Shown: piece after piece, positions 9,791 through 53,149 of the stretch | How positions within the stretch are numbered: position 1 is the stretch's first letter | How the letters are laid out: every line of letters begins with the position of its first letter | DNA from: Mastigias papua | Lineage: Eukaryota > Cnidaria > Scyphozoa > Rhizostomeae > Mastigiidae | DNA length: 64,000 nt | Reading direction: 5' to 3' | Assembly: GCA_964019165.1 (NCBI GenBank) | Contig: OZ025276.1 | Coordinates: forward strand, 7,413,820 to 7,477,819 | Program-made: the position numbers and the translations under genes | Notes under the pieces: generated by a model | The model's input: only the letters and a program-made list of their open reading frames with translations | Database searches by the model: none | Told to the model about the DNA's origin: nothing

Positions 9791-11869
9791 CTTATAATGC
9801 GCCAGTCAATACTGCCCGCTATCCCAGAAGACCACCGTGAGTAGGCCTTAAGTTTGTTGCCCACATTAAGAACCATTGGAATGGAGAGAACTTAAAGAAG
9901 TTCTAATAGATGTGGAGACCATTTTGAACAATAGACATTGGATTATGTTCAAGGTGACATCGAGCTACCGATGTTGATACCAAATTTGACGATAATGGAG
10001 AGAACAAGTGCACTTCTGCAGAAAGAAATGTACACAATTGAAAGCAACGATCTTTGAAAAAGAGCGAAGTGTTTGAAGCGGTGGCGGCAGTTTACGACAC
10101 TATTACAAAATACAATATATATATACATTCCACCTCATATATCACCTATTCCTCCTCCATAACCTACACATAGCTTACTACTCTTGTAGTTTGAACGCGC
10201 AGCCGTTGCCATAGCAATTAGTGTATCATATTGGTTAACCACTCGTGTAACAAACGCACGTAAAATCTGTGATACATGGTGCTAGTGCTAGATGCCTCTT
10301 TCAATTTTGTATTATTGCATGTCCTTTGCAGACTATTCTCTTAAACATGATCTTGACAGCTGATTGGATACCTGATACATCCTTCGATCAATTCTAGCTA
10401 GTAAAATGCATTCAGATAGCTCTGTTGACATTTGCCTTTCCACTTTTCTGGCACAGAAAAGCTTCAATACCTGCAAGGTATTCTCTCGTGTATTAATTCA
10501 TATGCGCTGTAATTAACTTTGTTCTTATCCCCCTTCTCGTCCTCAGGGTTGTCAGACATATTAGTCATTGAAATGCTAATCCGAGGCCGGAGAGACAGAA
10601 AAAGTATGTCCAATGTCCTAGCCAGGCAACCAACCAAAAAATAGCCAAAACTTGCAAAAGGGACTGGAAAATGTCATCTAGCAAAGTAAGAACCTGGAGG
10701 TACTGGGCTACATGCCCCCAAAATATTTGCCAAAGTTGAAAAGTGCCAAAAAATGTGAAGAGTACTCTGGAGAAAAAGCTATCAGCGATTACCTTGCAAA
10801 ATTGCATAATGCCCCTCTTCATTTGTATTTACGAAAATAGAGTTTTCTTACATTTAGTAAAATCTTCCATGGATCCGCCCTACTCTTCTCTGATTTCAAT
10901 AACTATGATTCCATTATGACAAACTGGGTTTAATCAAGAGAAAAGATATAGCAATGTAACCCATACTACTTTGTATACCAATGTTTGCTTTCTTTTATGC
11001 CTGTGTTGTTGTAGCTTTCCATTTCGTTGCAAACGTATGTCAACATCATATTTAGGTCAAAAATTTACACAAAATCACAAGAAGCTCGTATAACTTTATT
11101 TTTTTAATCCATTGATAACTTTCATTAAGTATATCATGTTAACACTCACATAGCCTAGGCCTTGAAATCAGAAAATACCGTCCCTAGAAGTCTCTCCACG
11201 GTAGAGTGCTCGTTCCTATATATCACTGTTATTCAGTATTCGTATTTTGATTATTTTGAATATTTTGAGCCTCACCACTGTTATTCCATATTCACATTTT
11301 GAGCAGTAGACATATAGTCAATGCTGGAATGTATGAAGAAGTCGCACAATTACTGTGGATATCACAACCTCGATGCTGTGCATTTCCATTTTTTCACTAC
11401 TGAAGCCAAGTCACTGATGCGGTAAGAGGTCAAAATACGAAAGCTCTGCTGTGGCTGAGTATGGGAGATAACAAGAAACATTCTTACTTCACATCATATA
11501 TATGAAAGTAAGGCTTCAGTATCAGAAGAATCATACAAATGGATGTATATACAGCCGATATTCACATCTAGCACAAAAAGGCATTGATTTTCACACATAA
11601 AGATAAGTATTCACGGTGCTAATGTACTTTCGCACCTCTCATCGATTACAGGGGCCACCCCCATAAATTATGTACCATTTGATAGCTCTTCATCTGTACA
11701 TCCATTTGCTATCCCATTTACCCCATAAAATGAGGGTTAGAGTAGGAATTAGGGGTAAAGGGTAAGGGTTAGCGTTAGTTTTTTGATGTCAGCCATTATG
11801 AGCATAAGTAAAATACGTACGATATACATAATGGCGGACATGAAATAGCTAACGCTAAATGATATGAGA
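9791..11869. other. No recognised gene
   Basis: Long stretch with only short open frames. Around 11220-11310 the phrase cactgttattcagtattc recurs in variant form. An open frame on the minus strand at 10565-10822 is rich in Phe, Leu and Trp and matches no family known to me. Confidence 0.4.
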
Positions 11870-14763
11870 TAGGATCGCAGCAGCAACGACTGGAACGGCA
11901 ACAGCAACAGTTGGAACAGCAACAGCCGAAGATGAACAATCTTAAAGCAATGATCCAAAAGCTTTCAGTAGGCCAAGGCACTATCATTGTAGCTGCTTCT
12001 ACATCCCTTGCAGAGGCTCTTCACGACGCTCAACCATCCGTTGTTTTTTCTGGACTAAGGAAGGGCATGCTGCTCGATACTGTCCACAAAGGAATGGCAT
12101 TCACAGGTGTGAATTGTGCAATAAATGGGGTCACAACAGTGAACACTGCATGAACAATTATTCGTTTTCTTCTCAAAAACCGTAAGTCGTCTTTAGACTC
12201 CCAAGGGGTGCCCCGTTAATGGGTTGGAGCGTTGAGCACCCCTCTGTTTATAGTTTTGGAAATACTCCCATGGCCAGAATGAAGTCTTCCCATGTCAACC
12301 TCTCGTTTTCTGTCAAGTTCTAGGAAGAATCCAACTCTCTGTTTTGATTGACACTGGATCCATGAAATCTATTCTATCTCAAGACGCTTTTCAGCAAATT
12401 ATTCAAAAACATCCACCCTGTGATATGGTGGCCCTCTTAGCAAGAGTATTTCCAACTCATGTGTATCTATTACTGCGCAGTCATTGAATTCTCTGGGTAC
12501 AAATTTTGTTCAGATGTCATTCCCCAATAGTTGTGATTTTTATCAAGATGACTTTCTTATTTGAGATAAAATTTTGCAGCCCTTGCACTGTATCTTAGGG
12601 TGGGATTTCTTTGAAGTCAACCAATTACAATTGATTTTGTCAGAAAGTTGTTATCACCTTGTTGGTCCACATGGTAAGACCCCCTTACAAATTCTTTAAC
12701 AGCCTTCCCAGCAATTTTCATCTATGGCCAGCAGTTTATCTGTTTTTACACAATCCGCATCTCAAAGTCCTGTAAATGTCAGTCTTGCCAAGGCTGTCTC
12801 AATTCTATCCAGAGCAGAGTACATATTGCACGGTAAAGTTTCTAAAGAGTTGTTCGTATCAGGTTGGTATGGTTAGTACGTTAGCTGAATCTCCTGAAGC
12901 CACTTACACTATAGCCTCTGTTAGTAAAGCAGATGGGCGGAACGTTCCCATACGTATAACGAATTCCTGTACTGTAGCTATTGAACTTTACTTAGGAGAA
13001 ACAGTTGCCAAATTTTGCCCACTATTAGAGCCAACATATAGTGCTACCTATCCGCCTAACAATCCATCTTGTAATGTCTCTTTGCAGCGATCTTCCCACG
13101 GCTGAAATATCACCACAGGCCCATTCTGAGTTGCAAACAGCCATGAATTCTAGGCTATCTAAAGGAGAAAGGGACAAACTTTTACAGACATTGCTAGAAT
13201 TTTCTGATATTTTCCAAGACAACTTAGGGCACACAACTGTTATTGACCACCGTATAAACATAGGGAATAATCCTTCCATTCGTTAATTTCCTCGTCGACT
13301 TCCATATCATTTTCGCAATGAAGTGTCACAGCAGATTATGAATATGTTATCCCAAGGGGAAATTCAGCCTAGCACTAGCCCCTGGGCACTCTTCTTGTGC
13401 TGGTCAAGAAAAAGGATGATCCTTCAGGGGAGCACATGGCTACATAGGTCACCTTCCCTTGTTTGGAAAGGAAACCCTACTTAACAGTCTCTTCGTAGCT
13501 GTTGGGATCAATTGCATGTTAACAATGGGGTATTACTGCGAGCTGTGAAAACCCACAATAGAGTACCTCGTAATGTGTGGGTATTACCCAAAGCTCTCGT
13601 GAATTCAGTGCTCGGAAATCTTCATAATAAACTGTCAGGGGGGGCGCATGGGCATCGACCGTACGCTCTACCGTGCCAGTGAGTGATTCTTCTGGCCTAA
13701 GATGCAAGAAACCATGAAATCTGTTATTACTAGCTGTCCTGAAGGCAATCAGAATACATCCAAGTCTGACTCCAAAGAGAGTAAAGCACCATTACAGCCT
13801 ATCCAGATAACTGAACCTTCTTTCTGGGTGATGGACTATATGGGACCCTTAAATGAACTGACGTACATATGATGGACCATTTTACTAAATGGTACGAGAC
13901 TTTTCCTACAAGAGACCAGAAGGCATCTACAGTTGCCAGGATATTAGTCTCTAGAGTTTCCTCTAGGTTTGGACAACTTCATTCTTCATTCAGATCAAGG
14001 CTGAAACTTTGATAGCAATCTTATACATGAAATGTATGATTTACAGGGCCTAAAAATGGCTCGCACTACTGTTTATCATCCTTAATGTGATGGTCTAGTA
14101 TAACGGCAAAACAGGACACTACAGGGCATTCTATCTATCCTCATTCGAGAGCACCAGACAGATTGGGATGAGATGCTGGATCATGCTCTCGTTGCATATA
14201 ACACCATTATCCACGAATCAGCTAAAGTGTTTCTCAATGAAGTGGTATTCGGGCGATGTGCCCGCAAGCCAATTGATGTAGGATTGGGTGTCCCTTTACG
14301 CAGCCCTTCCAGTCAGTCTGATTATAGTCGCTCACGTAGAAAAGCCATTCTACATGTCAATGAGATCGTACTTAGGCACTTAGGGACGGCTAGAAAACAG
14401 AAGTGCAAGTAGTATGGTAGTAGGAATCACAGCGAGTGGAAACCCTTTGAGCCCGAACTGATGGTTTGGTTATGGCGTCGCAAGAAAGGCAGATTCAGTA
14501 CCAAGTGGGGCGGACCATACCGCATCATTTTCGGGGAGAAACTCTACCATTCAGTCCAATAACGGGAAACGATTGATAGCCCTTCACAGCTACCTTAAGG
14601 CTGCAACATTCCAAACAATGAGGGTAGACCAATTCACTCTGTTTCTGAAACACCGCGGTGTACCGGGCATAGTTTTGCAGGAATCACAACCTATATCTCC
14701 CCAGGGCATGAAAGATAGGAATGCAGAATATAGAATACCCAGACCTGCTCGCCTTCGGTAAAC
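11870..14763 (+). mobile_element. Broken Ty3/gypsy retrotransposon (copy A)
   Basis: Fragments appear in gag-pol order but in shifting frames. A Gln-rich coiled-coil gag segment lies at 11877-11935. Two CCHC knuckles follow at about 12043-12135; the second is intact (CELCNKWGHNSEHC) and the first has Trp for its second Cys. A protease with a DTG core (VLIDTGSM) is near 12340-12365. The linker before the reverse transcriptase is at about 13150-13290 and the RT start at 13310-13430. Most of RT and RNase H is missing. Integrase-core pieces (about 13800-14200) and the integrase C-terminal region (14173-14560) follow, and an Arg/Pro-rich tail ends at 14763. Many stops and frameshifts mean it is dead. 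No LTRs were identified. Confidence 0.75.
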
Positions 14764-15691
14764 AATCAACCCTCCGCTTTGCCTTTATGATTTCATAACT
14801 CATTGGTTTTTTATGTTAGTTCTATTGATTAGGAAGGGTAATATGTAACGTAAGTGCCATCCCCCATTGCACAGTAGCAAATAGTAGGTCTGCTTAATGT
14901 TACATTGTATAGCGGTGTTGATTTATGTAAATTAGTTCTTGCTTCGTGTATACATGATTTGCAATATACGTTGGAGATGGAATCAAAGCAATTGAAACGA
15001 AACTTGTGTGTTTCTTTGAAGACAACCTGAGAACCCAAACCGTACACTAGCAAGCAGATGGCTGCAGAATAATTCCTGCCTCAGACAACAGTCCTGAACT
15101 TTGAAATGTACAGAGGAAATTTTTCTGCAAATAACAAGAGTTGTCATACTTGCTCACTTAGATTTTTCTTGCAACATGTACCTTCATAGTGTTAATGGTA
15201 TACAGAAAACTTTGCTAGGTGCTTGTATAGCTAGTTTAAAGTATTTTTTCTACCTACGAATCCATGAATGGAGCTGCATTCATTTGACATTGCATGTATA
15301 ATATGACAAAGAGAATGGCCTAGGACAAAACATTACTGCAAATACACTGATTCAGGCATTAAAATTCAGACTTTTTCGTGATTGGTGTGTCTGTTGGATG
15401 ATGTGTTCTTCCATTTGCTCGGTTTTTCAGGGATTGTGCTCTTCTTTTCGCAGGTATGATGTAAAACGAGAACGTTTCGTCTTATCTCCAATATTGAGCA
15501 CTTGTGGACAATGAGTATTTTGCCTCTTTATTCATCCGTGACTAGCCTCACTTAGACAATAGGCAATTATCTGAAGATGCATATCCAGCGGATTCGGCGC
15601 TTTTATATCATTGTGTCAACCCTACCACGCAAGTCAGAGCAGATTGCGGACCTCCCTTGCAACACTACAGTAATCCAATTTGTGTACAGCT

Positions 15692-39781
<24,090 letters not shown>

Positions 39782-39870
39782 CTTTTTGAGGAGGTTAGAA
39801 AGTTGAAATTTGTTTCCTATTTCTAAATATATTGCAAGCACCCATAACATTCATGACCAATACGAGGCTT

Positions 39871-39876
39871 AATAAA
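39871..39876 (+). promoter_or_regulatory. Candidate poly(A) signal of SDR copy 1
   Basis: AATAAA lies 90 bp after the stop codon. The homologous position downstream of copy 2 (about 52425) reads TTAGAAAA and lacks the hexamer. Confidence 0.5.
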
Positions 39877-40073
39877 CGAGGCGACACATTTTACTTTTGT
39901 GATTTTCTCAGAGCCCCCTACCTTAGTATGGTCCCTTTCGTTGACCCCTACAATCTTACGAGTGCATAGGCTATTTTAAAACAAGTTATTTCATGCATCA
40001 AAACTTTCAAGTTTATTTTTGCGCTACATATCTTCCTTTCCACAATAATTATTATATCATTGTTAGGCCTATA

Positions 40074-40168
40074 TGACAATAGCATTTCTCACTTCTGATG
40101 ATGCCTCATTCACCTCTGGAGTTTATATACCAGTTGAAAGAGGTCGCCATGTTGTAAGTTCAATATAA
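40074..40168 (+). pseudogene. Fragment of a third SDR last exon
   Basis: From ACA at 40076 to TAA at 40168 the frame reads TIAFLTSDDASFTSGVYIPV, then ERGRHVVSSI. It is clearly homologous to the end of exon 10 of both SDR genes ([20 protein letters not shown], then DGGRHA). It lacks the exon's first half and its acceptor. The 3' flank also resembles that of copy 1 (for example the ctttttacttttgggctttt region at 40312), so it looks like a local tandem duplication of the 3' end of copy 1. It replaces VDGG with VERG and is probably non-functional. Confidence 0.85.
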
Positions 40169-40439
40169 CTTCATTAATAGGTTTGAATATGATATTCGAC
40201 GATGCAAAAGACATCTTGTAGTAATGCTATAACTAGTGGGAAAAAACTTATTTCGAAATCAGTTAATAAGAATTCATCATCATTATGTAGCTTGATAAAA
40301 ATTGCGCTGCTTTTTACTTTTGGGCTTTTCTCCAAGTTCTGTTCGTTTTATCAAGTTGTATTCATATCGGTCGATTTTACCACTCCGAATTGAGCTGATA
40401 TTGACACAGATTGGTATACATCACAAACAGACGCCTATA

Positions 40440-41610
40440 GTTTTAAGGTTTTGAGCAAAAATCAGTCTATATTTCAGCAGTTGATTTTCATCAATAAGCA
40501 AGAGCTATTGTCAAATATTCATTGAGGCCTGGGCTCTAGTGCGCAGATTGCGCTTAGCAAGGACTGGACAATAGTTTTTTCATTCGTTTTTCACAGTGCT
40601 ACGTTAACGCCATGCTTACAGTTGTTCATTATAAACGTTTTGTATATAGTTCTATTAATATGTTTTTTATATATTTCTGAACTATGTCGTCTCTATTCGC
40701 ACGTTCTACACAGCTATCGCTGTACTATTGAAGCCAAAACCAAGTTATCTTTAGACAGGTTGATATTCATTTTGAGGCAAAGTCAACCTACACCGAAAGA
40801 GTTGCATTTTCATCACACTCATAAGGTTTTAATTTGCTCTTTGACTGAGATTCGATCCATCTTCAAACCAGTGATTTCCATCAAAAACCAAGAAAATAAA
40901 CCTCTTTCTGAAGAGAATTAGACCGATATCAAGATAGCTTGGTAGTTATTGAAAAGCACAGACTATAACTTTACTTTTTGAGCCAAATTCAATCCTCCTT
41001 TAAACAACCTGATTTCCATGAAAAGTTAAAAGCTTTAACGTTACTTTGGGAACCAAAATTCATCCATCTTAAACTTGGTCGAGTCTCATCAGAACCAAGG
41101 GCTATAGCCTTACATTTTGAGTCGAATTTGACCCAATTCTGGACTGGTTAATTTTCATCAATGTTGAAGGCTTTAACCGTCAATTTTGGCAAAATTTAAC
41201 CCAATTCCAAGCTGGTTGGTTTTCATCAAAACCAAAGGCTGTAACCTTACAATTTGAGCGAAATTTCACCCAGTTTTTTATTGGTGTAGTTTCATTAATA
41301 TGCAAAGGCTATTACTTCACTCTTAAGTTCAAAATTTCCCCAAATTCAACCACCTCAATCTTCACCAGAATGCAAAAGCTATAGCTTTTCCTTTTCACTT
41401 TTTAAGCAAACAACATCAAACCATCTTCAAATTGTTTGGTACTTATCCAAGACAAAAGGTTATAGCTTTACTTTCTGAAATAATATCAATTCATCCTCGA
41501 CTTAGCTGATTGCCATCAAAACCAAAGGCTATAACCGTACATTTTGAACCGAATTTGACCTAACTTCAGACTGGTTGATTATCATCAATAAGGGAAGGCC
41601 ATAACTGATT
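40440..41610 (+). repeat. Degenerate ~70-bp tandem repeats downstream of SDR copy 1
   Basis: The phrase 'aaggctataaccttac-ttttgagccaaatt..accca-tcttcaaactggttgattttcatcaa' recurs every ~68-72 bp with heavy divergence; clear starts are at about 41166, 41234 and 41303. The same family occurs after SDR copy 2 (52740-53150) and in the opposite orientation at 8840-9235 and 62385-62545. Non-coding. Confidence 0.7.
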
Positions 41611-41671
41611 ACAGTCAAAGAAAGCATTCATAGCTACTTATGTAATCAGTGTAAACTCTAATATCAGCGAC

Positions 41672-41860
41672 TAGCATATGCACTTTTCACATTTAGATAA
41701 TATTTCAAGAGATGATAAGTTGGCTATACACGATCTACGTACTAAGGACGACATAAATATAACGACAGCTGATAATAGTGGCAAAATCATTATCAAGGAC
41801 TACGCTAGCCACCTACAAGAGGCCTATGGATACCTAATTAGACTGCTAGAGCTTTGCTGA
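41672..41860 (+). pseudogene. Penelope-like element reverse transcriptase fragment
   Basis: The 60-residue frame includes ISRDDKLAIHDLRTKDDINI and TADNSGKIIIKDYASHLQEA. Penelope-like elements have a characteristic segment just before the RT core of the form 'Ls.eerqAlkdLr.d..i.IkpADKGGaiVi.d...Y..ea'. The match covers that segment only, with DNSG for DKGG. No palm motif is present. Recognised by motif alone. Confidence 0.5.
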
Positions 41861-42029
41861 CAACAATAATTTAATTTACAATAAAAACACACAAACTCTA
41901 TATAAAATAAAACTTATTTCGGTTCACATTTTGGTCACTATCCGACGTTTCATACTCAGACGGGTGTTGGACGAAAAAGCTTTTCAGTATGCCTAAAACA
42001 TGGTGCCGCTTTTTCGTGTTGTAGTGAAG

Positions 42030-42190
42030 TTCTGTAGCAGGCACGCCTGCCCGCACCGAGAGCAGGGGGGCAAAGTTACTATTGAGGGCACATTATAAAC
42101 ACTTTTGCACTAAAATAATTAAGTCCTTGGAAAGGGCAGGAGGGCCAGCTACCCCCCTTGCCCCCCAGCGTAGGCGTCCCTGTTCTGTAG
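42030..42190. mobile_element. hAT-type MITE with perfect 8-bp target duplication
   Basis: The element runs 42038-42182. It begins caggcacgcctgc; its inverted end is cagggacgcctac. The flanks ttctgtag at 42030-42037 and 42183-42190 are identical 8-bp repeats, the hAT signature. The 145-bp interior is non-coding. Confidence 0.85.
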
Positions 42191-42924
42191 CACCAACAGA
42201 CTTTTCACAAAAACTCGTAAATAAGAACCTTCATCTATTAAGAATCTACAGCCTAAAATTTCATATTTTTACATTAGTTACTTAGAATCTTTTCAGCTTG
42301 TTATTATACCTAGGTTCTTATAAATTATTTCATTCTCTATCCACTGAGAACTAAATCCAGTCTCTTTTGCCATTCAGCCCAATTCAATGATGCTCCAAAA
42401 TCCTTACAAACATAACTGTGATAGGCAAGGCCTGCAAGGACAAGATTGGTGTGAAATTGGCTAAGCAAGAATAAATATACTTGGCAGAAATTAAAGGATC
42501 ACAGACTCTATGTGGCCATTATACTTCAATGCTAAACTATCCCTTTTATGGCATTTGTTTAGGACCCTGTGCTAAGAGCCCGTGCCCTAGTTACAAGGTA
42601 TGTCTCACCAAATTAGAACACAAGCAGGCTCATTTAAAAAATTTAGGGTCTTATGTACTGGCTTTTACTGTATGTGTCGGTGGTTGTTTAATGGGGAGGT
42701 TACCCTACTGTCTGCATGCATGTTATGATTTACATATATCTGTTGTTATAGAACACACTACCCACCAACCTAATATATATTAAAGGAATAGACTCTTTCA
42801 AAGCCGGGTTGAAAAATATGAAGGAACTGATAAACTCGGTGACATTTAACAAAGAGGCCTGATTGATACAGAAAAAACAGAGGGATTTTATTTATTGTTT
42901 TTAGAGCAAATCTTAAGTATCCTA

Positions 42925-43075
42925 CAGTGGCGGATCCAGCAGAGAGTGCTACTGCCTCACAAGGGCATGAAAAGATAGGGTGTGGTTTACACTGGGCGTG
43001 GTATGATGGAGAGGACAAGGAATGGAGATGAGGTCATAGAAATCTGAAGGAGTACTGGTCAGGGGCGGATCCAGC
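42925..43075. mobile_element. Two hAT-like termini in direct orientation
   Basis: cagtggcggatccagc at 42925-42940 and caggggcggatccagc at 43060-43075 are near-identical 16-mers resembling hAT left ends. Both point rightward, so they may be starts of two decayed or nested MITEs rather than one element. Confidence 0.45.
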
Positions 43076-43937
43076 TTGAGACTAATTTGGAAAGTACCAT
43101 TGCAAAATGTTATCATTTCAATATTTTAGATGATTTTGATATCTAAAATTTTAGTAGGCAGCAGGTCTACATCAGCTTTATAGTTGCGTTTTTAGGCAAT
43201 CTGCTCTAAAAAATAGCTAATATATGTATGTGCGTATGTATGTATGAGATGACACTTAGATCGGAACGGTTTCTCTTACAAATCAGAAGCGTACAGATTG
43301 ATCACGAAAGTAGGTGAACATCAGGTATCTTTTAAATAACCAAAGTTTTGCTTTGTAAAACGTGGCCCACCATCTACGACTTAACTGTGAAAGTGGTCCT
43401 CCTCAAGAACAGAGTCCAGAAAAAGTCACGGCTCCACGGCTCTGAACCGGAGGAAAATTTTACTCTTTATGACGTATTTGAGGAAGGTTTTTAAATTTGT
43501 ATCAACAATCCAGTTTCAGCAGAGTTTTTATATAGCGCGACATCATCTGTGAAGGGCATAGCCTACTTACAGTAAAAGCTTCCGAGACATGTCCAATGCA
43601 GTGTTCAAAAACTTTGGCTAGTTTTGATACATAAAAGAGGAAGGTCTATGATGAAGATTTGACTGCCGGAGGAAGATTAGGCATTTTTCTGGACTCTGCT
43701 CAAGAACAGTTAAGACAACCCTGGTCTAGCATATACTATGAAGATTGTTAAAATTTCAAAACATGGCAATTTATTTTCATTCCAAGTGGGGTAGCTTTGA
43801 TCGGTACTATATCAAAATTCTGCTTTGAATTCCCCCAAAAGCATTTGGTCCTTTGTGGACGTATTGATTGAAGCTTCTAGTTAAATTTTATTGCAGAAAT
43901 TATTGGAGAGTTAAGATTTTCAGACAGACGGGAATGA
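43076..43937. other. No recognised feature
   Basis: I see no gene or clear repeat here apart from a short gtatgta repeat near 43226-43245. Confidence 0.4.
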
Positions 43938-44250
43938 TTTTCATTTCATTTTTATTTTATATATTTTAGGAGGGTGACCTTTCAGCAAATGCTGTTTTTC
44001 AAGGGACCCTCCAACAAAATTAACAATATTTACAAATGAAAATAAGTTAAAATGATAAAAGATGAAGAAGAAGAAGAATGGTACTTCAATGTACTAGGAT
44101 TTTTTCTGGAGATTTCTAATGGCTTTTTAATTGGTCCTTTTGCCTGGGGCTTCCTTTGCTTGAAAATTTTGAAAAATGTCAAAAACAGCTCGCTCGAAGT
44201 TTCATTTGGAGTTTTCCTTCCCGACCCTGTCATATGATAAATCTCATGCA
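43938..44250 (-). mobile_element. LINE 3' end copy, minus strand
   Basis: Its plus-strand start, tttcatttcatttttatttt then agggtgacctttcagcaaat and tttcaagggaccctccaac, closely matches 44843-44990 and, less closely, the 3' UTR of the LINE at 27010. Read on the minus strand it is a LINE 3' UTR ending in a TGAAA-type tail. The upstream open frame (minus 44251-44030) may be the last part of the ORF but is not diagnostic. Confidence 0.6.
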
Positions 44251-44369
44251 ACGGTTGATTGAATGAAGACTGTTTTCCATCCTGCTCTACGCATGCACGC
44301 TTCTTCTATTTTAAGTATCTCAGCCAAGGCGACTGTGGAGTGCTATTTCACATATTTAATTATTTCTGG

Positions 44370-44376
44370 TATAAAG
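44370..44376 (+). promoter_or_regulatory. Possible TATA box of SDR copy 2
   Basis: TATAAAG lies about 170 bp before the ATG of copy 2. No counterpart is evident upstream of copy 1, whose 5' flank is not homologous. Confidence 0.2.
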
Positions 44377-44542
44377 TATAGGCCACTGCACTACACACTC
44401 GTCTATGTTGGATATTTCTGTAAAGTTCTTGCGACTTGTTGTTGTTGTCGTTTGTCTCAGTGGTTGTTGAATGTTGTTGTGGCTGATTATCACAGGGATT
44501 TTCATCTGTGGTGGTAAACTGACATGTGAACAGTCAACAACA

Positions 44543-52345
<7,803 letters not shown>

Positions 52346-52739
52346 CTTTATGAGGAAATTAGAATGTTGAAATATGTTTCGTATTTCTAGATATATTGCA
52401 AAACATTCATGACCAACACGAGACTTAGAAAACGAGACGACACTTTTTACTTTTGCGATTTTCCTTGAGCCCTCTATCGTAGTTTGACCCCATTCATTGA
52501 CCACTACTATTTTACAACTCCATGAGCTATGTCAAACCAATCTATTTCACAGTATCAAAACTTTTATGTTTATTTTCGCACTACATATCTCCGCTACCAC
52601 AATATTAATTGTACGAATTTTTGCCGTATAGGCCCCTATATAGCCCCCCTGTTTTCGTAGATCACTCGCCCTATCAGATGTTATGGTATACTTCGAGAAG
52701 TATTTGAACTCCCCTCATTTGCTAGCCAGAATTAATCTC

Positions 52740-53149
52740 TATCCTCTACCCCTTGCATTGACTGTGTGATTTTCTCCAATAACCAACGCCATAACCTTAC
52801 CTTTCGAGCCACAATCGTCCCATCTTCATGCAGTTCGATATTCGTCAAAAGCTATAATCTATAAACTTTTGTTTTGAACCAAGAACCGTCCCCCTTTAGG
52901 TAGCTTATTGTTCGTTCGACCGCAACAGGCTATCGGAACCAAAATCGACCCATCTTTAAACGGCCTGATTCTTATCACAAAGCAGTGCTTATAGTCTTAC
53001 TTTTAGAGCCAAAACCCACCCATCTTCGAAAAGCTAGATTTCTGTTACGAACCAAACTAGCCTTTTGACACATAATCGACCATACTTCACACAGCCTGAC
53101 TTTCACCAACAAGTAGCGTTATAACATACAACGTTGTAACATTGTAACC
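52740..53149 (+). repeat. Degenerate ~70-bp repeats downstream of SDR copy 2
   Basis: Phrases such as ataaccttacctttcgagcc, then cccatcttc, and cttacttttagagccaaaac then ccatcttcg recur with roughly 70-bp spacing, as in 40440-41610. It runs directly into the 107-bp satellite, whose first units are themselves divergent. Confidence 0.6.

Noticed and set aside
10565..10822. 85-codon minus-strand hydrophobic ORF
   Set aside because: Biased Phe/Leu/Trp composition, no family match, no splice context; could be a chance frame.
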